From positions 372,001 to 436,000 of the forward strand of contig NZ_QYAD01000001.1 in the NCBI RefSeq assembly GCF_016758255.1: a DNA stretch of 64,000 nt, written 5' to 3'. Position numbers and translations under genes: made by a program. Each line of letters starts with the position of its first letter. The stretch's first letter is position 1. Of the stretch, positions 27,446 through 36,545 are shown piece by piece. Under the pieces are notes generated by a model. That model was not told the origin of the DNA and ran no database searches. It was given only the letters and a program-made list of their open reading frames with translations. The DNA is from Leucobacter chromiireducens subsp. chromiireducens. GTDB lineage: Bacteria; Actinomycetota; Actinomycetes; Actinomycetales; Microbacteriaceae.

Positions 27446-28377
27446 CCGAGCAGAACTTCACCAAGCGCCCTGACGCGAACACGCGGGCGCAAGACACTGT
27501 GGCCGTCCAGCTGCTGCGCAAGCATCGCGGTGACGTGCCCACCACCGGCTGGCAGCTGCTGCGCCGTCGCCTCGGGCCTGTTGGGCTCGTGAGCCTCGCG
27601 ATCATCATCCTCGTGGTGGCGATGGCGCTCCTCGCTCCGGTGATCGCGCCCTACGACCCGTTCGAGGGCAGCGTGACCGCCCGCCACGAGGCGTGGAGTC
27701 TCGCGCACCTGATGGGCACCGATCAGTCGGGTCGCGACATTCTTTCGCGCATTATCTGGGGCGCACGAACGAGCCTCATCGGCCCCACGATCGTGATCCT
27801 CATCACCGCGTTCCTCGCCACAACCCTCGCCCTCACCGCGGTGTGGTTCGGCGGCAAGGTCGACGCGTTCATCAGCCGCGTGCTTGACGTGCTCTTCGCA
27901 TTCCCGAACATGCTGCTCGCGATCCTCGCGGTCGCAATCTTCGGCCCCTCGCTGCTCACCGCCTCGATCGCGTTGGCGATCGGTTTCACGCCATACTCGG
28001 CGCGCGTGATCCGCTCGGTGGCGCTGCGCGAGCGCAACCTGCCCTACGTCGCCTCGGCTCAGCTGCAGGGCATCTCGGGTTTCCTCATCACCGTGCGCCA
28101 CATTCTGCCGAACGTGCGCACACAAATTCTCACCGGCATGACGATCAACTTCGGGTACGCCATGATCGAGCTCGCCGCCCTCTCGTTCCTGGGCCTCGGC
28201 GTGCAGCCGCCCACCCCGGACTGGGGCCTCATGGTCTCGAACGGGCAGGCCTCGCTGCAGCAGGGCTTCTGGGAGCAGAGCATCTTTGCCGGCCTCATGA
28301 TCGTCATCACCGTCGCCGCGTTCGGCTACGTCGGCGAACAGCTCGGCGGTCGCCGCGCCGCAGGAAGGACCCGCTGA
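27442..28377 (+). CDS. Peptide-type ABC permease (DppC/OppC class)
   Basis: Second membrane subunit, 311 residues from ATG 27442. The class signature HLMGTDQSGRDILSRIIWGARTSL is at about 89-112. The docking loop is ASAQLQGISGFLITVRHILPNV, and the C-terminal FLGLGVQPPTPDWGLMV is conserved. The start overlaps the dppB-type stop by 4 nt, and its TGATG stop overlaps the ATPase start by one nt. Confidence 0.93.
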   Translation: MTEQNFTKRPDANTRAQDTVAVQLLRKHRGDVPTTGWQLLRRRLGPVGLVSLAIIILVVAMALLAPVIAPYDPFEGSVTARHEAWSLAHLMGTDQSGRDILSRIIWGARTSLIGPTIVILITAFLATTLALTAVWFGGKVDAFISRVLDVLFAFPNMLLAILAVAIFGPSLLTASIALAIGFTPYSARVIRSVALRERNLPYVASAQLQGISGFLITVRHILPNVRTQILTGMTINFGYAMIELAALSFLGLGVQPPTPDWGLMVSNGQASLQQGFWEQSIFAGLMIVITVAAFGYVGEQLGGRRAAGRTR

Positions 28378-29213
28378 TGCTGCACATCGAACAGCTCGTG
28401 CTCACCGTCACCGACCCGGACACCGGGCGTGAGACGGAGATCCTGCACGGCAACTCGTTTACGCTCGGCCAGGGCGAGGCACTCGGCCTCGTCGGTGAGT
28501 CGGGCTCCGGCAAGTCGATGACGCTGAAGTGCATCCTCGGCATCGAACCGAGCGGCGCTCGCGTCGACGGCAAGATCGAGCTCGACGGCGCAGATCTTCT
28601 CGCGACCAAGGGCGAGGAGCTGCGCAGGATCCGCGCTGAAGACCTCGCGCTGATCGCGCAGAACCCGCACGGCGCCCTCAACCCGGTACTGCCGGTCGGC
28701 CGCTACCTCGTGGAGGGGATGGCCGATGCGCGCTCGATGAGCCGAGCAGACGCCGAGGCGAAGGCCGCTGAGCTGCTTCTCTCCGTGGGCATTGCGGACA
28801 CGGAGCGCGTGCTGCGCTCCTACCCGCACCAGCTCTCGGGCGGCATGCTGCAGCGCGTCGTCATTGCCGGTGCGATCTCCGGTTCGCCGAAGCTGCTCCT
28901 CGCCGATGAGCCGACCACCGCGCTCGACGTGACCACGCAGGCCGAGGTCGTGGCGATTCTCGATGAGATGCGCCGCGAGCACGGCCTCTCGATGATCTTC
29001 GTCACCCACGATCTCGACCTTGCCGCCGCCGTGTGCGATCGCCTCGCTGTGATGAAGGACGGCGAGATCCTCGAGATTGGCACGCCGGACGAGATTCGGG
29101 ATCACCCGAAGACCGAGTACACGCGCAATCTCATGGCCGCGCGACCCATGCTCTACCCGGCCGGACATCCCGCTTCCCCGGGCCAGACCGCGACGAAGGA
29201 GTCAGGCGAATGA
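28377..29213 (+). CDS. Peptide-type ABC ATPase (DppD/OppD class)
   Basis: ATPase of the importer, 278 residues. Walker A GESGSGKSM lies near 39-47, signature LSGGMLQR, Walker B LLLADEPTTALD and switch VTHDLD. Met in place of Gln in the LSGG[QM] signature and a short C-terminus without the usual oligopeptide-binding Cys cluster are visible. That resembles the nickel/dipeptide NikD-like subgroup. It is translationally coupled on both sides. Confidence 0.92.
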   Translation: MLHIEQLVLTVTDPDTGRETEILHGNSFTLGQGEALGLVGESGSGKSMTLKCILGIEPSGARVDGKIELDGADLLATKGEELRRIRAEDLALIAQNPHGALNPVLPVGRYLVEGMADARSMSRADAEAKAAELLLSVGIADTERVLRSYPHQLSGGMLQRVVIAGAISGSPKLLLADEPTTALDVTTQAEVVAILDEMRREHGLSMIFVTHDLDLAAAVCDRLAVMKDGEILEIGTPDEIRDHPKTEYTRNLMAARPMLYPAGHPASPGQTATKESGE

Positions 29214-30058
29214 GCGACACCGCAATCATCGAAGCGCGCGGCCTGAGCCGTACCTTCCACCTCAGCCGCAAGGCGAGCGTCACTGCGCTGGACGATGTGA
29301 GCTGCGAGCTGCGCACGGGCACCTGCCTCGCCGTGGTCGGCGAATCCGGCTCGGGCAAGTCGACCCTCGCCCGTGTGATCGTGGGGCTCGAGTCCGCCGA
29401 CTCTGGCACCGTGCGCATCTCGGGCAACGAAGTGCAGCCGACCACCGCCCGTCGTGAGCTGCGCAAGCGCGCGAAGCTCGTGCAGATGGTGTTCCAGGAC
29501 CCGCAGGGATCGCTCAACCGCTCGCTTCCCGTGAGCGCGACGATCGACGAGATGCTGCGCGCTCACCGACCCGACCTCGACCGAGCCGGGCGCCGCGCGC
29601 GCGTGCTCGAGCTGTTCGCAGAGGTGGGGCTCACTGAGCGCCACGCCGATGCGAAGCCCGCCGCGCTGTCCGGCGGGCAGAAGCAGCGCGTGGCGATTGC
29701 CCGAGCGCTCGCCGCGGAGCCCGAGATCATCGTGCTCGACGAAGCCGTCTCGGCGCTCGACGTCTCCGTGCAGGCTCAGGTGCTCGCGCTGCTCAAGCGG
29801 CTGCGCGAGGAGCACGGGCTCTCCTACCTCTTCATCACGCACGATCTCTCGGTGGTGCGCGACATTGCCGATGACGTGGTGGTGATGCGGCAGGGCCGGA
29901 TCATCGAGCGCGGCACCGTCGACGAGGTGCTCGACACCCCGCAGGATCCCTACACCCAGCTGCTCATCGCGTCCGCGCCGCGCCCCGGATGGAAGCCGCA
30001 GCGCGGTCTCCGGGACGCGCTGCTCGGGGCCAGCGCGAAGGGATCCCCAGCTCCGTAG
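29210..30058 (+). CDS. Peptide-type ABC ATPase (DppF/OppF class)
   Basis: Second ATPase, 282 residues from ATG 29210, overlapping the previous stop by 4 nt. Walker A GESGSGKST, Q-loop MVFQDPQGSLNRSL (class signature), LSGGQKQR, Walker B IIVLDEAVSALD and FITHDLSVV are all intact. It is the last gene before a GC hairpin at 30095-30124. Together the five genes make a complete importer. Confidence 0.93.
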   Translation: MSDTAIIEARGLSRTFHLSRKASVTALDDVSCELRTGTCLAVVGESGSGKSTLARVIVGLESADSGTVRISGNEVQPTTARRELRKRAKLVQMVFQDPQGSLNRSLPVSATIDEMLRAHRPDLDRAGRRARVLELFAEVGLTERHADAKPAALSGGQKQRVAIARALAAEPEIIVLDEAVSALDVSVQAQVLALLKRLREEHGLSYLFITHDLSVVRDIADDVVVMRQGRIIERGTVDEVLDTPQDPYTQLLIASAPRPGWKPQRGLRDALLGASAKGSPAP

Positions 30059-30094
30059 CGCCTCTCCTCGTCACCCGAGCCCGCCGACGAGCTG

Positions 30095-30124
30095 GCGCCT
30101 GGCTGTCCACTGGCAGCCAGGCGC
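30095..30124 (+). other. GC hairpin between importer operon and C45-type gene
   Basis: Perfect 11-bp inverted repeat GCGCCTGGCTG/CAGCCAGGCGC with an 8-nt loop, in a 148-bp gap. No T-run. It may be a weak terminator or an mRNA 3'-end stabiliser that lowers expression of the next gene. Confidence 0.5.
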
Positions 30125-30206
30125 GGCCTCGGCGCGCAAGAAACAGCTTCAGATCCGCTTCGTGGGCCCACCAACTGCGTTGCCGAAACCTCAGAAAGAA
30201 CACACC

Positions 30207-31271
30207 ATGACCGAGAACACGAGCCGCATCCACCTGGATCTGAGCGGCAGCACCCGGCGCGAGCTCGGCCTCGCGCGTGGCATCGCCCTGCGCGACACGC
30301 TCGCGGCGGCTGCCGAGCAGTACACCAACCTGTTCCGCATGATTGAGGTCGATCCCGAGCGAGAGCGCGCGGGCATCGAGACCATTTTGGAGACGCTGGG
30401 CGTGTGGCGCCCGGAGATCGTCGAGGAGCTGCGCGGGATCGCCGAGGGATCCGGGGTGCCGCTCGACCGCGTCGTCGCGCTCAACGCCCGCACCGAGATT
30501 CTCGCGCTCGGCAACCGGGCCGCGCACGAGTGCTCGACGCTGACCTCCGTGATTGATGGGCACCGCTTCGGCGTGCAGACGTGGGATTGGCACATCGAGT
30601 TCGATGCGCTGTGGCACACGCACACCGTCACGGGCCCCGGATATCGCTATGCCGGGCTCACGGAGCAGGGAATTGTCAGCAAGATCGGCGTGAATGAGGC
30701 GGGCCTGGGGCTCCACTTCAACATCCTGGGCCACGCGGAGGACCGCCCCGAGGGTGTGCCGATGCACGTACTGTCGAGTGTGGTGCTCACCGAGTGTGCG
30801 ACGATCGCGGAGGCACTCGAACTGATTCGCAGCGCGCCCATCACCTCGTCGTCCGCGTTCACGATGGTGGACGCGACGGGGGCCGTGTCGGTCGAGATGA
30901 GCCCGGCCGGCGTGTTCCCGATCCCCGAGGTGGCCGGTTCCGTGCAGCGCACGAACCACTTCCAGCACGAAACCCCGCTGGGTGGACAGAAAACTGAGCT
31001 CTACGAGCCCGACTCCTCCGAGCGGCTCGAGCTCGTGCGCGAACGCCTGGAGACGGGGCTGCCGACCGCGCCCGAGGCGATGGTGCGCCTGCTGCTCTCC
31101 GGCGAAGGGCAGCCGCCGCTCACGTGCGTGCCCGACATGACGAAGGCGTTCGGTGAGCGCTGGGCCACGCTCGCGACGATCATCACGGACCCAGACGCGC
31201 GCACGATCCGCGTGCTCGACGGCATGCCCACCGACGCCGAGACCGGCGAGTGGCGGGTGCTCACCGCCTAG
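30207..31271 (+). CDS. C45-type acyltransferase/amidohydrolase
   Basis: Ntn-hydrolase of the peptidase C45 group (acyl-CoA:6-aminopenicillanic acid acyltransferase-like), 354 residues from ATG 30207. The region LNARTEILALGN..ECSTLTSV holds the likely nucleophile Cys109. The following strands (DWHIEF, VGVNEAGLG-like KIGVNEAGLGLHFN) and SSSAFTMVDATG fit the family. Such proteins self-process just before the Cys and hydrolyse or transfer acyl amides. Here Glu precedes the Cys rather than the usual Gly, so processing is uncertain. It lies downstream of the importer and probably acts on the imported compound. Confidence 0.82.
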   Translation: MTENTSRIHLDLSGSTRRELGLARGIALRDTLAAAAEQYTNLFRMIEVDPERERAGIETILETLGVWRPEIVEELRGIAEGSGVPLDRVVALNARTEILALGNRAAHECSTLTSVIDGHRFGVQTWDWHIEFDALWHTHTVTGPGYRYAGLTEQGIVSKIGVNEAGLGLHFNILGHAEDRPEGVPMHVLSSVVLTECATIAEALELIRSAPITSSSAFTMVDATGAVSVEMSPAGVFPIPEVAGSVQRTNHFQHETPLGGQKTELYEPDSSERLELVRERLETGLPTAPEAMVRLLLSGEGQPPLTCVPDMTKAFGERWATLATIITDPDARTIRVLDGMPTDAETGEWRVLTA

Positions 31272-31292
31272 CCGCGCGCCCGCGAAGGAGAG

Positions 31293-31338
31293 ACGGCCGG
31301 GGGCCCGGGGCGCTGATGCGCCCCGGGCCCCCGGCCGT
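31293..31338. terminator. 21-bp perfect hairpin between convergent genes
   Basis: Arms 31293-31313 and 31318-31338 are perfectly complementary, almost wholly G/C, with a TGAT loop. There is no T-run on either strand. It lies between the stops of the C45-type gene and the amidohydrolase, so it could act in both directions. Confidence 0.7.
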
Positions 31339-31351
31339 TCGCGTGGACGCG

Positions 31352-33022
31352 CTAGGCCCGGACGCCATCCACGTAGGTGGCGAGCACGGGTGTCTGCGCG
31401 AGTTCCTCAGGGGAAACCGCGAGCGGATCCTCGGCGAACACCGTGAGCGCGGCCCGTGCGCCCGGGCGGATCGCACCCTCGTCGTCGACCCCGATTGCGC
31501 GCGCCGCGTGCACCGTGTACCCCTCGAGTGCCTCGAGGGGGGACAGCGCCTGCTCGGGTTGTACCGGGAGCAACTCGGGGCGCGCGAGGGGCACCCGGAG
31601 AATCGTCTCCGCCATCATCGCTCGTGGATCGTAGGGGGTGACGGGCCAGTCGCTGCCGAGCGCGAGCACGGCGCCAGCGTCACGGAGGTCTTTGCAGCGC
31701 CAACCGTGCGCAGCGCGCTCCTCGCCGAGCCGCACCGACCAGTTATCGCTCCGATCGGCGCGCGTGTGCCGCGTACCGTGGATAGGCTGCATGCTCGCGG
31801 CGACTCCGAGGGCCGCGAAGCGCGGCACGGTCTCGTCGGGGATCGTCTCGATGTGCTCGATCCGGTGCGTTGCACGGGCGCGCAGCTCGCCGAGAGACTC
31901 GAGCGCATCGAGCACAAACGACACCCCGCGGTCGCCGATCGCGTGGGTTGCTGTGGAGATGCCCTGCGCAGCAAAGAAGCGGAGCGCTCTGCGGTATGCC
32001 TCGGGGTCCGTCCAAATTGAGCGGAGCCCCTCGCCGTAGCAATCGGGCTCGGCGAGCCATGCAGAGCCGTTGTCGACGGTCCCGTCAATCATGAACTTCA
32101 CGCCGTCGACCCGCCAGCGCCGGCCGTGGAGGCCTTGGAGATCAGCGATCTCGCGGAGCGCCGCGTCGTTCGAGCCAGGCGGCACCATGGGGGAGAAGCG
32201 CAACCGGAGCGGCAGCTCGCCCCGCTCCTCGAGGAGTTCGAGCACCTCGCGGCTCCCGTCGTGGAAGTCCATCACGTGCGTGCCGGTAATCCCGCTCGCT
32301 GCCATGCCGGCGAGCACATCGGTGAGCCGGTCTGCGCGCCGGGTAAGGGGCTCGGCCGGCACCTGCTCGAGCACGAGGTCCATGGCTGCGAGCTCGAGCA
32401 GGTAGCCCGTCGGGTTCCCGTCGACGTCGACGCCCACGGCGGACTCGTCGGGGAAACGCTCCGCGCCTGTGAGGCCCACGTACGTGATCGCGGCGCTGTT
32501 GACGACGGCGGAGTGCGCATCGCGCATCCGGAGGAAGAGCGGACGGCCAGCCGTGACGTCGTCGAAGATCCTGCCCGAGAATCCGGTCTCTGCGAAGATA
32601 TTCGGGTCGACGCCCCAGCCGAAGACCCATTCGCCCTCGGGTGTTGCCGCGGCAGCCGTTGTGAGCGCGGCGCGCACCTCGTCGAGTGAGCGGTCGGTGA
32701 GCTGCACGCCGCGGGTGAGCTCGAGCCCGAACACGATGTGCGTGTGGCCGTCGATCAGACCAGGCACGATCGTTGCGCCTGGGAACTCGTCGACGATGGT
32801 CGCGGGCCCGCGGAGCTCAGCAAGCGACTCGGGAGTGCCGACTGCGAGCACCCGGCCTGCAGCGACCGCAACCGCCGAGTGGGCTCCGTCGGGGCTGAGA
32901 TCAGTGAGCGCGTGGACGCGCGCGCCCACCACGATGCGCTCGGCTGGCGTGGCGACGGGAGCCGCTACACGAACGGGAGCGGGGGAAGCAGAGAGATCTG
33001 CGGGGCGCTGCTGAGTGGGCAT
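31352..33022 (-). CDS. Amidohydrolase, YtcJ-like
   Basis: Metal-dependent hydrolase of 556 residues from ATG 33022 (GGAAGGATC upstream). The metal site is visible as PGLIDGHTHIVFG (HxH), DGVKFMIDGTVDNG (Lys), THAIGDRG and RIEHIE (His), and LGSDWPVTPYDP (Asp). The ~550-residue length and the GWG segment near EWVFGWGVDPN are typical of the YtcJ subgroup, which includes N-substituted formamide deformylase. Its substrate is unknown. It lies 19 bp after the MFS gene, so both are likely in one operon divergent from the second LacI gene. Confidence 0.88.
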   Translation of the reverse strand: MPTQQRPADLSASPAPVRVAAPVATPAERIVVGARVHALTDLSPDGAHSAVAVAAGRVLAVGTPESLAELRGPATIVDEFPGATIVPGLIDGHTHIVFGLELTRGVQLTDRSLDEVRAALTTAAAATPEGEWVFGWGVDPNIFAETGFSGRIFDDVTAGRPLFLRMRDAHSAVVNSAAITYVGLTGAERFPDESAVGVDVDGNPTGYLLELAAMDLVLEQVPAEPLTRRADRLTDVLAGMAASGITGTHVMDFHDGSREVLELLEERGELPLRLRFSPMVPPGSNDAALREIADLQGLHGRRWRVDGVKFMIDGTVDNGSAWLAEPDCYGEGLRSIWTDPEAYRRALRFFAAQGISTATHAIGDRGVSFVLDALESLGELRARATHRIEHIETIPDETVPRFAALGVAASMQPIHGTRHTRADRSDNWSVRLGEERAAHGWRCKDLRDAGAVLALGSDWPVTPYDPRAMMAETILRVPLARPELLPVQPEQALSPLEALEGYTVHAARAIGVDDEGAIRPGARAALTVFAEDPLAVSPEELAQTPVLATYVDGVRA

Positions 33023-33041
33023 AGGGATCCTTCCTTCGGGG

Positions 33042-34292
33042 CTACGCGTGCTCGACGAGGGGTGCGGCAACGGGAAGCGCGGTCGTATTGCCGTCCTCGA
33101 ACTTGCGCCGGGAGCGCGAGATCAGGAAAAGGGCCGCGCCGAACACGATGCTCGGAGCGGTGACCACGAGCGCGTACTGGATGGGGCTCAGAACGCCGAC
33201 GAGCTGGCCGCCGATGAGCGGGCCGAACGCGACGCCTGCCAAGTAGAAGCCGGAGACGATGACGCCGACGCGGCCTGTGACGTCCATTACCGCGGCGAGG
33301 CCCGTGACGAGCACCAGGATCGCGCCGTACATGACGCCCCTGATGACGATCGAGACGCTGTAAGCGAGTGCGGAGCCGCTTGTGATCATAATGAACTTCG
33401 TGATCGTGCTGATCGCGATGATGATGACGAGCGACCAGCTGCGGCCGATCCAGCGCAGTGCGAGCGGTGCGAGGAGCGCGCCGAGCAGGCCGCCGCCAAC
33501 TTTGCCCGCGAGGAGCGCGCCGGAGACCTCGGGCGTGAGTCCCGCCTGATCCGCGAGCACGCTGGTCATCGAGTAGACCATGTCCTCGGTGAGCGACCAG
33601 AGGCACATCGAGACGGCGAGCACGAGTGCGGTGATCGTCACGGTGCGCGAGGCAGCGGGCGGGGTGGCTGCAGCGGCGACGCTGGATCCCGTGTCGCGGG
33701 GGAGGCCCGCGCCGGTCGCAGGGAGGTTCGGGAGGCCGCCGGCGAGGAGCAAGCCGAGCAGGCCGAGCGCGGCGATCACGATGAGCACGGAGCGCAGGTC
33801 GTTATGGAAGAGCGGCGCGATCGCGAGGAGCACGGCGGCGCCGATCCGGTTGATCACCATCACGGTGGTGACGGTGCGGTCGGGATTCTGCGTCGAGGAT
33901 GCAGCCGCAGTGCCGGTCGCGATCATGATGCCGGCACCGATCCCACCGAGCATGAGACCGCCCATCACCGCCGGGGTAGTGAGCAGGGCGGCCGCGATCC
34001 CGTAGCCGAGCACCATTGCGAGGAGACCGAGGCGTCCGAGTCGGGGGCGATCGGCGGTGGCGATGAAGCGGGACGTGATGAACATGGCGAGCGCCGAGCC
34101 CGCGGTCATACCGGTGGCGAGGGCGCCCGCGGTAGCGATGTCGACGCCGAGATCCTGCACCATTGCGGCGATGAGCACGGGCACGAGGTTCGCGGCCATG
34201 AGCGCGATTACCCAGGTGCCGACGAAGCCCATGATGACCTTCCCGGTCAGCGCGGCGAGGCCGGCGGGGGCTGCGGGGGTGGCTGTGGACAC
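33042..34292 (-). CDS. MFS transporter
   Basis: Membrane transporter of 416 residues with about twelve hydrophobic segments and a charged central loop (about 195-215, LPATGAGLPRDTGSS..). The first half has FITSRFIATADRPRLGRLGLL in the loop where the MFS motif A lies. Direction and substrate cannot be read from sequence; cotranscription with the YtcJ-like hydrolase suggests uptake of its substrate. GTG 34292 is preceded by AGGAG. The promoter region carries a perfect LacI-type palindrome. Confidence 0.87.
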   Translation of the reverse strand: MSTATPAAPAGLAALTGKVIMGFVGTWVIALMAANLVPVLIAAMVQDLGVDIATAGALATGMTAGSALAMFITSRFIATADRPRLGRLGLLAMVLGYGIAAALLTTPAVMGGLMLGGIGAGIMIATGTAAASSTQNPDRTVTTVMVINRIGAAVLLAIAPLFHNDLRSVLIVIAALGLLGLLLAGGLPNLPATGAGLPRDTGSSVAAAATPPAASRTVTITALVLAVSMCLWSLTEDMVYSMTSVLADQAGLTPEVSGALLAGKVGGGLLGALLAPLALRWIGRSWSLVIIIAISTITKFIMITSGSALAYSVSIVIRGVMYGAILVLVTGLAAVMDVTGRVGVIVSGFYLAGVAFGPLIGGQLVGVLSPIQYALVVTAPSIVFGAALFLISRSRRKFEDGNTTALPVAAPLVEHA

Positions 34293-34335
34293 AGGTGACT
34301 CCTTTGTCGAGTGGGCGGGGCGGCCGCGGGATCAT

Positions 34336-34355
34336 GTGCGGGAACGTTCCCGCAC
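34336..34355. promoter_or_regulatory. 20-bp perfect palindrome, LacI-type operator
   Basis: GTGCGGGAACGTTCCCGCAC is fully self-complementary with a central CG, as in LacI/GalR operators. It lies 44 bp upstream of the MFS start and 72 bp upstream of the divergent LacI gene, so it can control both. TAAATATAC just downstream (about 34360) is a likely -10 region for the LacI gene. Confidence 0.8.
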
Positions 34356-34427
34356 TGCGTAAATATACGTGCCAGACCGTGCGCGCGCAACTGCGGATCG
34401 ACGCCGTGTGGCCCCTATGCTGGAGCT

Positions 34428-35387
34428 ATGGCTGCTTCCGGAGTGACGATCGTCGACATTGCCCGGGCGCTCGGTATCTCGAAGACGGCCGTCTCCTCCG
34501 CGCTCCACGGCCGCGGCCGGGTGTCCGAAGAAACGCGTCAGCGTGTGCTCGCGCAGGCCGAAGCGATGGGATACCAGTCCAATCGCGCGGCGCAGCGGCT
34601 CCGTGGTGGGCAGCACGGGGCGATCGGATTGCACCTCCCGGCTGACCTCCGCGAGCTCGCGTTCTACATGGAGTTCACGTTCGGCGTCGCAGACGTTGCC
34701 GCCGAACGTGGACTCGATCTTCTCCTCCGCACGGCTGCCACGGGAGGATCGCCCCGCCCCGAGGTGGACGGCCTGCTTGTCGTTGACCCAACTCCCGACA
34801 CTTTTTCCGACGCCGTGCGCGGGCTCGGGGGCGTCCCTGTGGTCGCAGTAGGCGAGTACCGCGGCCCAGGGAGCGCGGCCGTCACCGCCTCGATCGCTGC
34901 CGACCACCGCGGTCTCATCGGGCAGGTGCTCGACGACCTCAGCGAGCGCGGCGCCGAGCGTCCTGCTCTCGCCGCGCTTGAGGAGCAGCGCGAACCGCTC
35001 TGGGCGAGCGACGTCGTGGCGGGGTACCGCGACTGGTGTAGCGCGCACGGGGCAGAGTCGTTGGTCCTGCGCGTCCCGGTGGCGCCCACGGACGCCGAGA
35101 TCAAGCGGGCGCTCGCCGAGGTCGAGACGGCCGGACACGATGCGCTTGTCTGGGTAGCGCAGAGTGTTGTGCCGCATGCCCTTGCGCTGCAAGCCCGCGG
35201 ACACGGCACTGGGATCAAGCTCGGCACGATGGCAGTGGATCCCGGCGCCGCGCGAGCCGTCGGGGTCGACCTCCGGCCACGCGCCTACGGGCGAGCCGCC
35301 GCCGAACTGCTCCTCGGGGTGCTCGCGGGCACGGTCGCGGTCGGCGCACACGAGGTGCACATGGCGGAGCTCGTCGGCCCGACCTAA
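34428..35387 (+). CDS. LacI-family transcriptional regulator
   Basis: Repressor of 319 residues from ATG 34428 with GGAG upstream. The HTH (GVTIVDIARALGISKTAVSSALHGRGRVSEETRQRVLAQA) is at 5-45. A ligand-binding domain follows, with EVDGLLVVDPTPD and the C-terminal MAVDPGAARAVGVDLRPRAYGRAAAELLLG. It is divergent from the MFS/YtcJ-like pair, and the perfect palindrome at 34336 is its probable target. The ligand is unknown. Confidence 0.92.
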   Translation: MAASGVTIVDIARALGISKTAVSSALHGRGRVSEETRQRVLAQAEAMGYQSNRAAQRLRGGQHGAIGLHLPADLRELAFYMEFTFGVADVAAERGLDLLLRTAATGGSPRPEVDGLLVVDPTPDTFSDAVRGLGGVPVVAVGEYRGPGSAAVTASIAADHRGLIGQVLDDLSERGAERPALAALEEQREPLWASDVVAGYRDWCSAHGAESLVLRVPVAPTDAEIKRALAEVETAGHDALVWVAQSVVPHALALQARGHGTGIKLGTMAVDPGAARAVGVDLRPRAYGRAAAELLLGVLAGTVAVGAHEVHMAELVGPT

Positions 35388-35426
35388 ACCGCGTGTCCCG
35401 GGCTGGCACCCTGCGCGAGCTGCGAG

Positions 35427-36491
35427 CTAGCGCAGCAGCTCGCGCACGCGCGGGATCACCTCGGTGCCGTACAGCTCCACGCTCTGCATGAGCTGCGCGT
35501 GCGGCATCGTGCCGTTCGCGTACTTGAGGTCGAAGCGATCGGCGCCGAGCGTCCGCACGGTCTGCGCGATGCGCTGCGCAACGGTTTCGGGCGAGCCGAC
35601 GTACAGCGACCCCGTGTCAGCCTCGCGTTCGAACTCGGCGCGCGTGGTGGCCGGCCACCCGCGCTCGGCCCCGATTCGGTTGCGGTTGCGTTCGAAGTGC
35701 GGCCACAGCTGCTCGCGCGCCTCGGCGTCGGTGGCTGCAACGTGGCCGGGCGAGTGCACGCCGAGCGGCATCTGCTCGCGGCCGAGCTCAGTCTGCGTCT
35801 CGCGGTAGAGGTTCGCGAAGGGGAGGAAGCGTGCCGGGTCACCGCCGATGATGGCGAGCATCATCGGGATGCCGACCTCCACGGTGCGCAGCACGGAGTG
35901 CGGGCTGCCACCCACTCCGATCCACGCGTTGACGCCGTTCGGCTGCTCGGTCTTCGGGTACACCTCCTGTTCGACAAGTGCGGTGCGGTGGCGCCCCGAC
36001 CACGTGACGGGTCCCTCGGAGCGCAGCCGGGCGAAGAGCTCAAGCTTTTCGGAGAACAGCTGGTCGTAGTCCTCGAGGCGGTACCCGAAGAGGGGGAACG
36101 ACTCGGTGAACGAACCGCGGCCCAGGATCACCTCGGCGCGGCCCGAGCTCACGGCGTCGAGCGTGGCAAACCGCTCGTACACGCGCACGGGGTCGTCGCT
36201 CGAGAGCACGGTGACGCCCGTGCCCAGCAGGATGCGCTCAGTCTGGCCGGCGATTGCGGCGAGCGCGATCTCGGGCGAGCTCAGCGCGAAGTCGTCGCGG
36301 TGGTGTTCGCCGAGGGTGATGGCGTCGACCCCGAGGCGGTCGGCGAGTGCGGCCTGCGCGACCACGTCTCGCAGCACCTGGGCATGCGAGCTGCGGCTGC
36401 CGTCTGCGGCGAATGTGACGTCGCCAAACGTATCGAGGCCGAGGATGAGCTGGTCGGCTGAGGCGCCGGCGACCGTGCGCGGAAGTGTCAT
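35427..36491 (-). CDS. LLM-class flavin-dependent oxidoreductase
   Basis: Luciferase-like monooxygenase of 354 residues with an (alpha/beta)8 fold. Recognisable stretches are LGLDTFGDV, DAITLGEHHRDDFALSSPEIALAAIAGQT, GTGVTVLSSDDPVRVYERFATLD and GRAEVILGRGSFTESFPLFGY. These match the Atu2307/SP_0267-like subgroup of FMN enzymes. The natural substrate of that subgroup is not established. ATG 36491 has only a weak ribosome binding site. It is convergent with the LacI gene. Confidence 0.88.
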   Translation of the reverse strand: MTLPRTVAGASADQLILGLDTFGDVTFAADGSRSSHAQVLRDVVAQAALADRLGVDAITLGEHHRDDFALSSPEIALAAIAGQTERILLGTGVTVLSSDDPVRVYERFATLDAVSSGRAEVILGRGSFTESFPLFGYRLEDYDQLFSEKLELFARLRSEGPVTWSGRHRTALVEQEVYPKTEQPNGVNAWIGVGGSPHSVLRTVEVGIPMMLAIIGGDPARFLPFANLYRETQTELGREQMPLGVHSPGHVAATDAEAREQLWPHFERNRNRIGAERGWPATTRAEFEREADTGSLYVGSPETVAQRIAQTVRTLGADRFDLKYANGTMPHAQLMQSVELYGTEVIPRVRELLR

Positions 36492-36545
36492 GCCAGCTAC
36501 AACGGCGGCGCGTCCGCGGCTATTCCGCGCAGCGGAACCGAGCGA

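Noticed and set aside
33015..34298. 427-residue plus-strand frame opposite the MFS gene
   Set aside because: Asp/Glu/His-rich shadow; the opposite strand has twelve hydrophobic segments and a good start.
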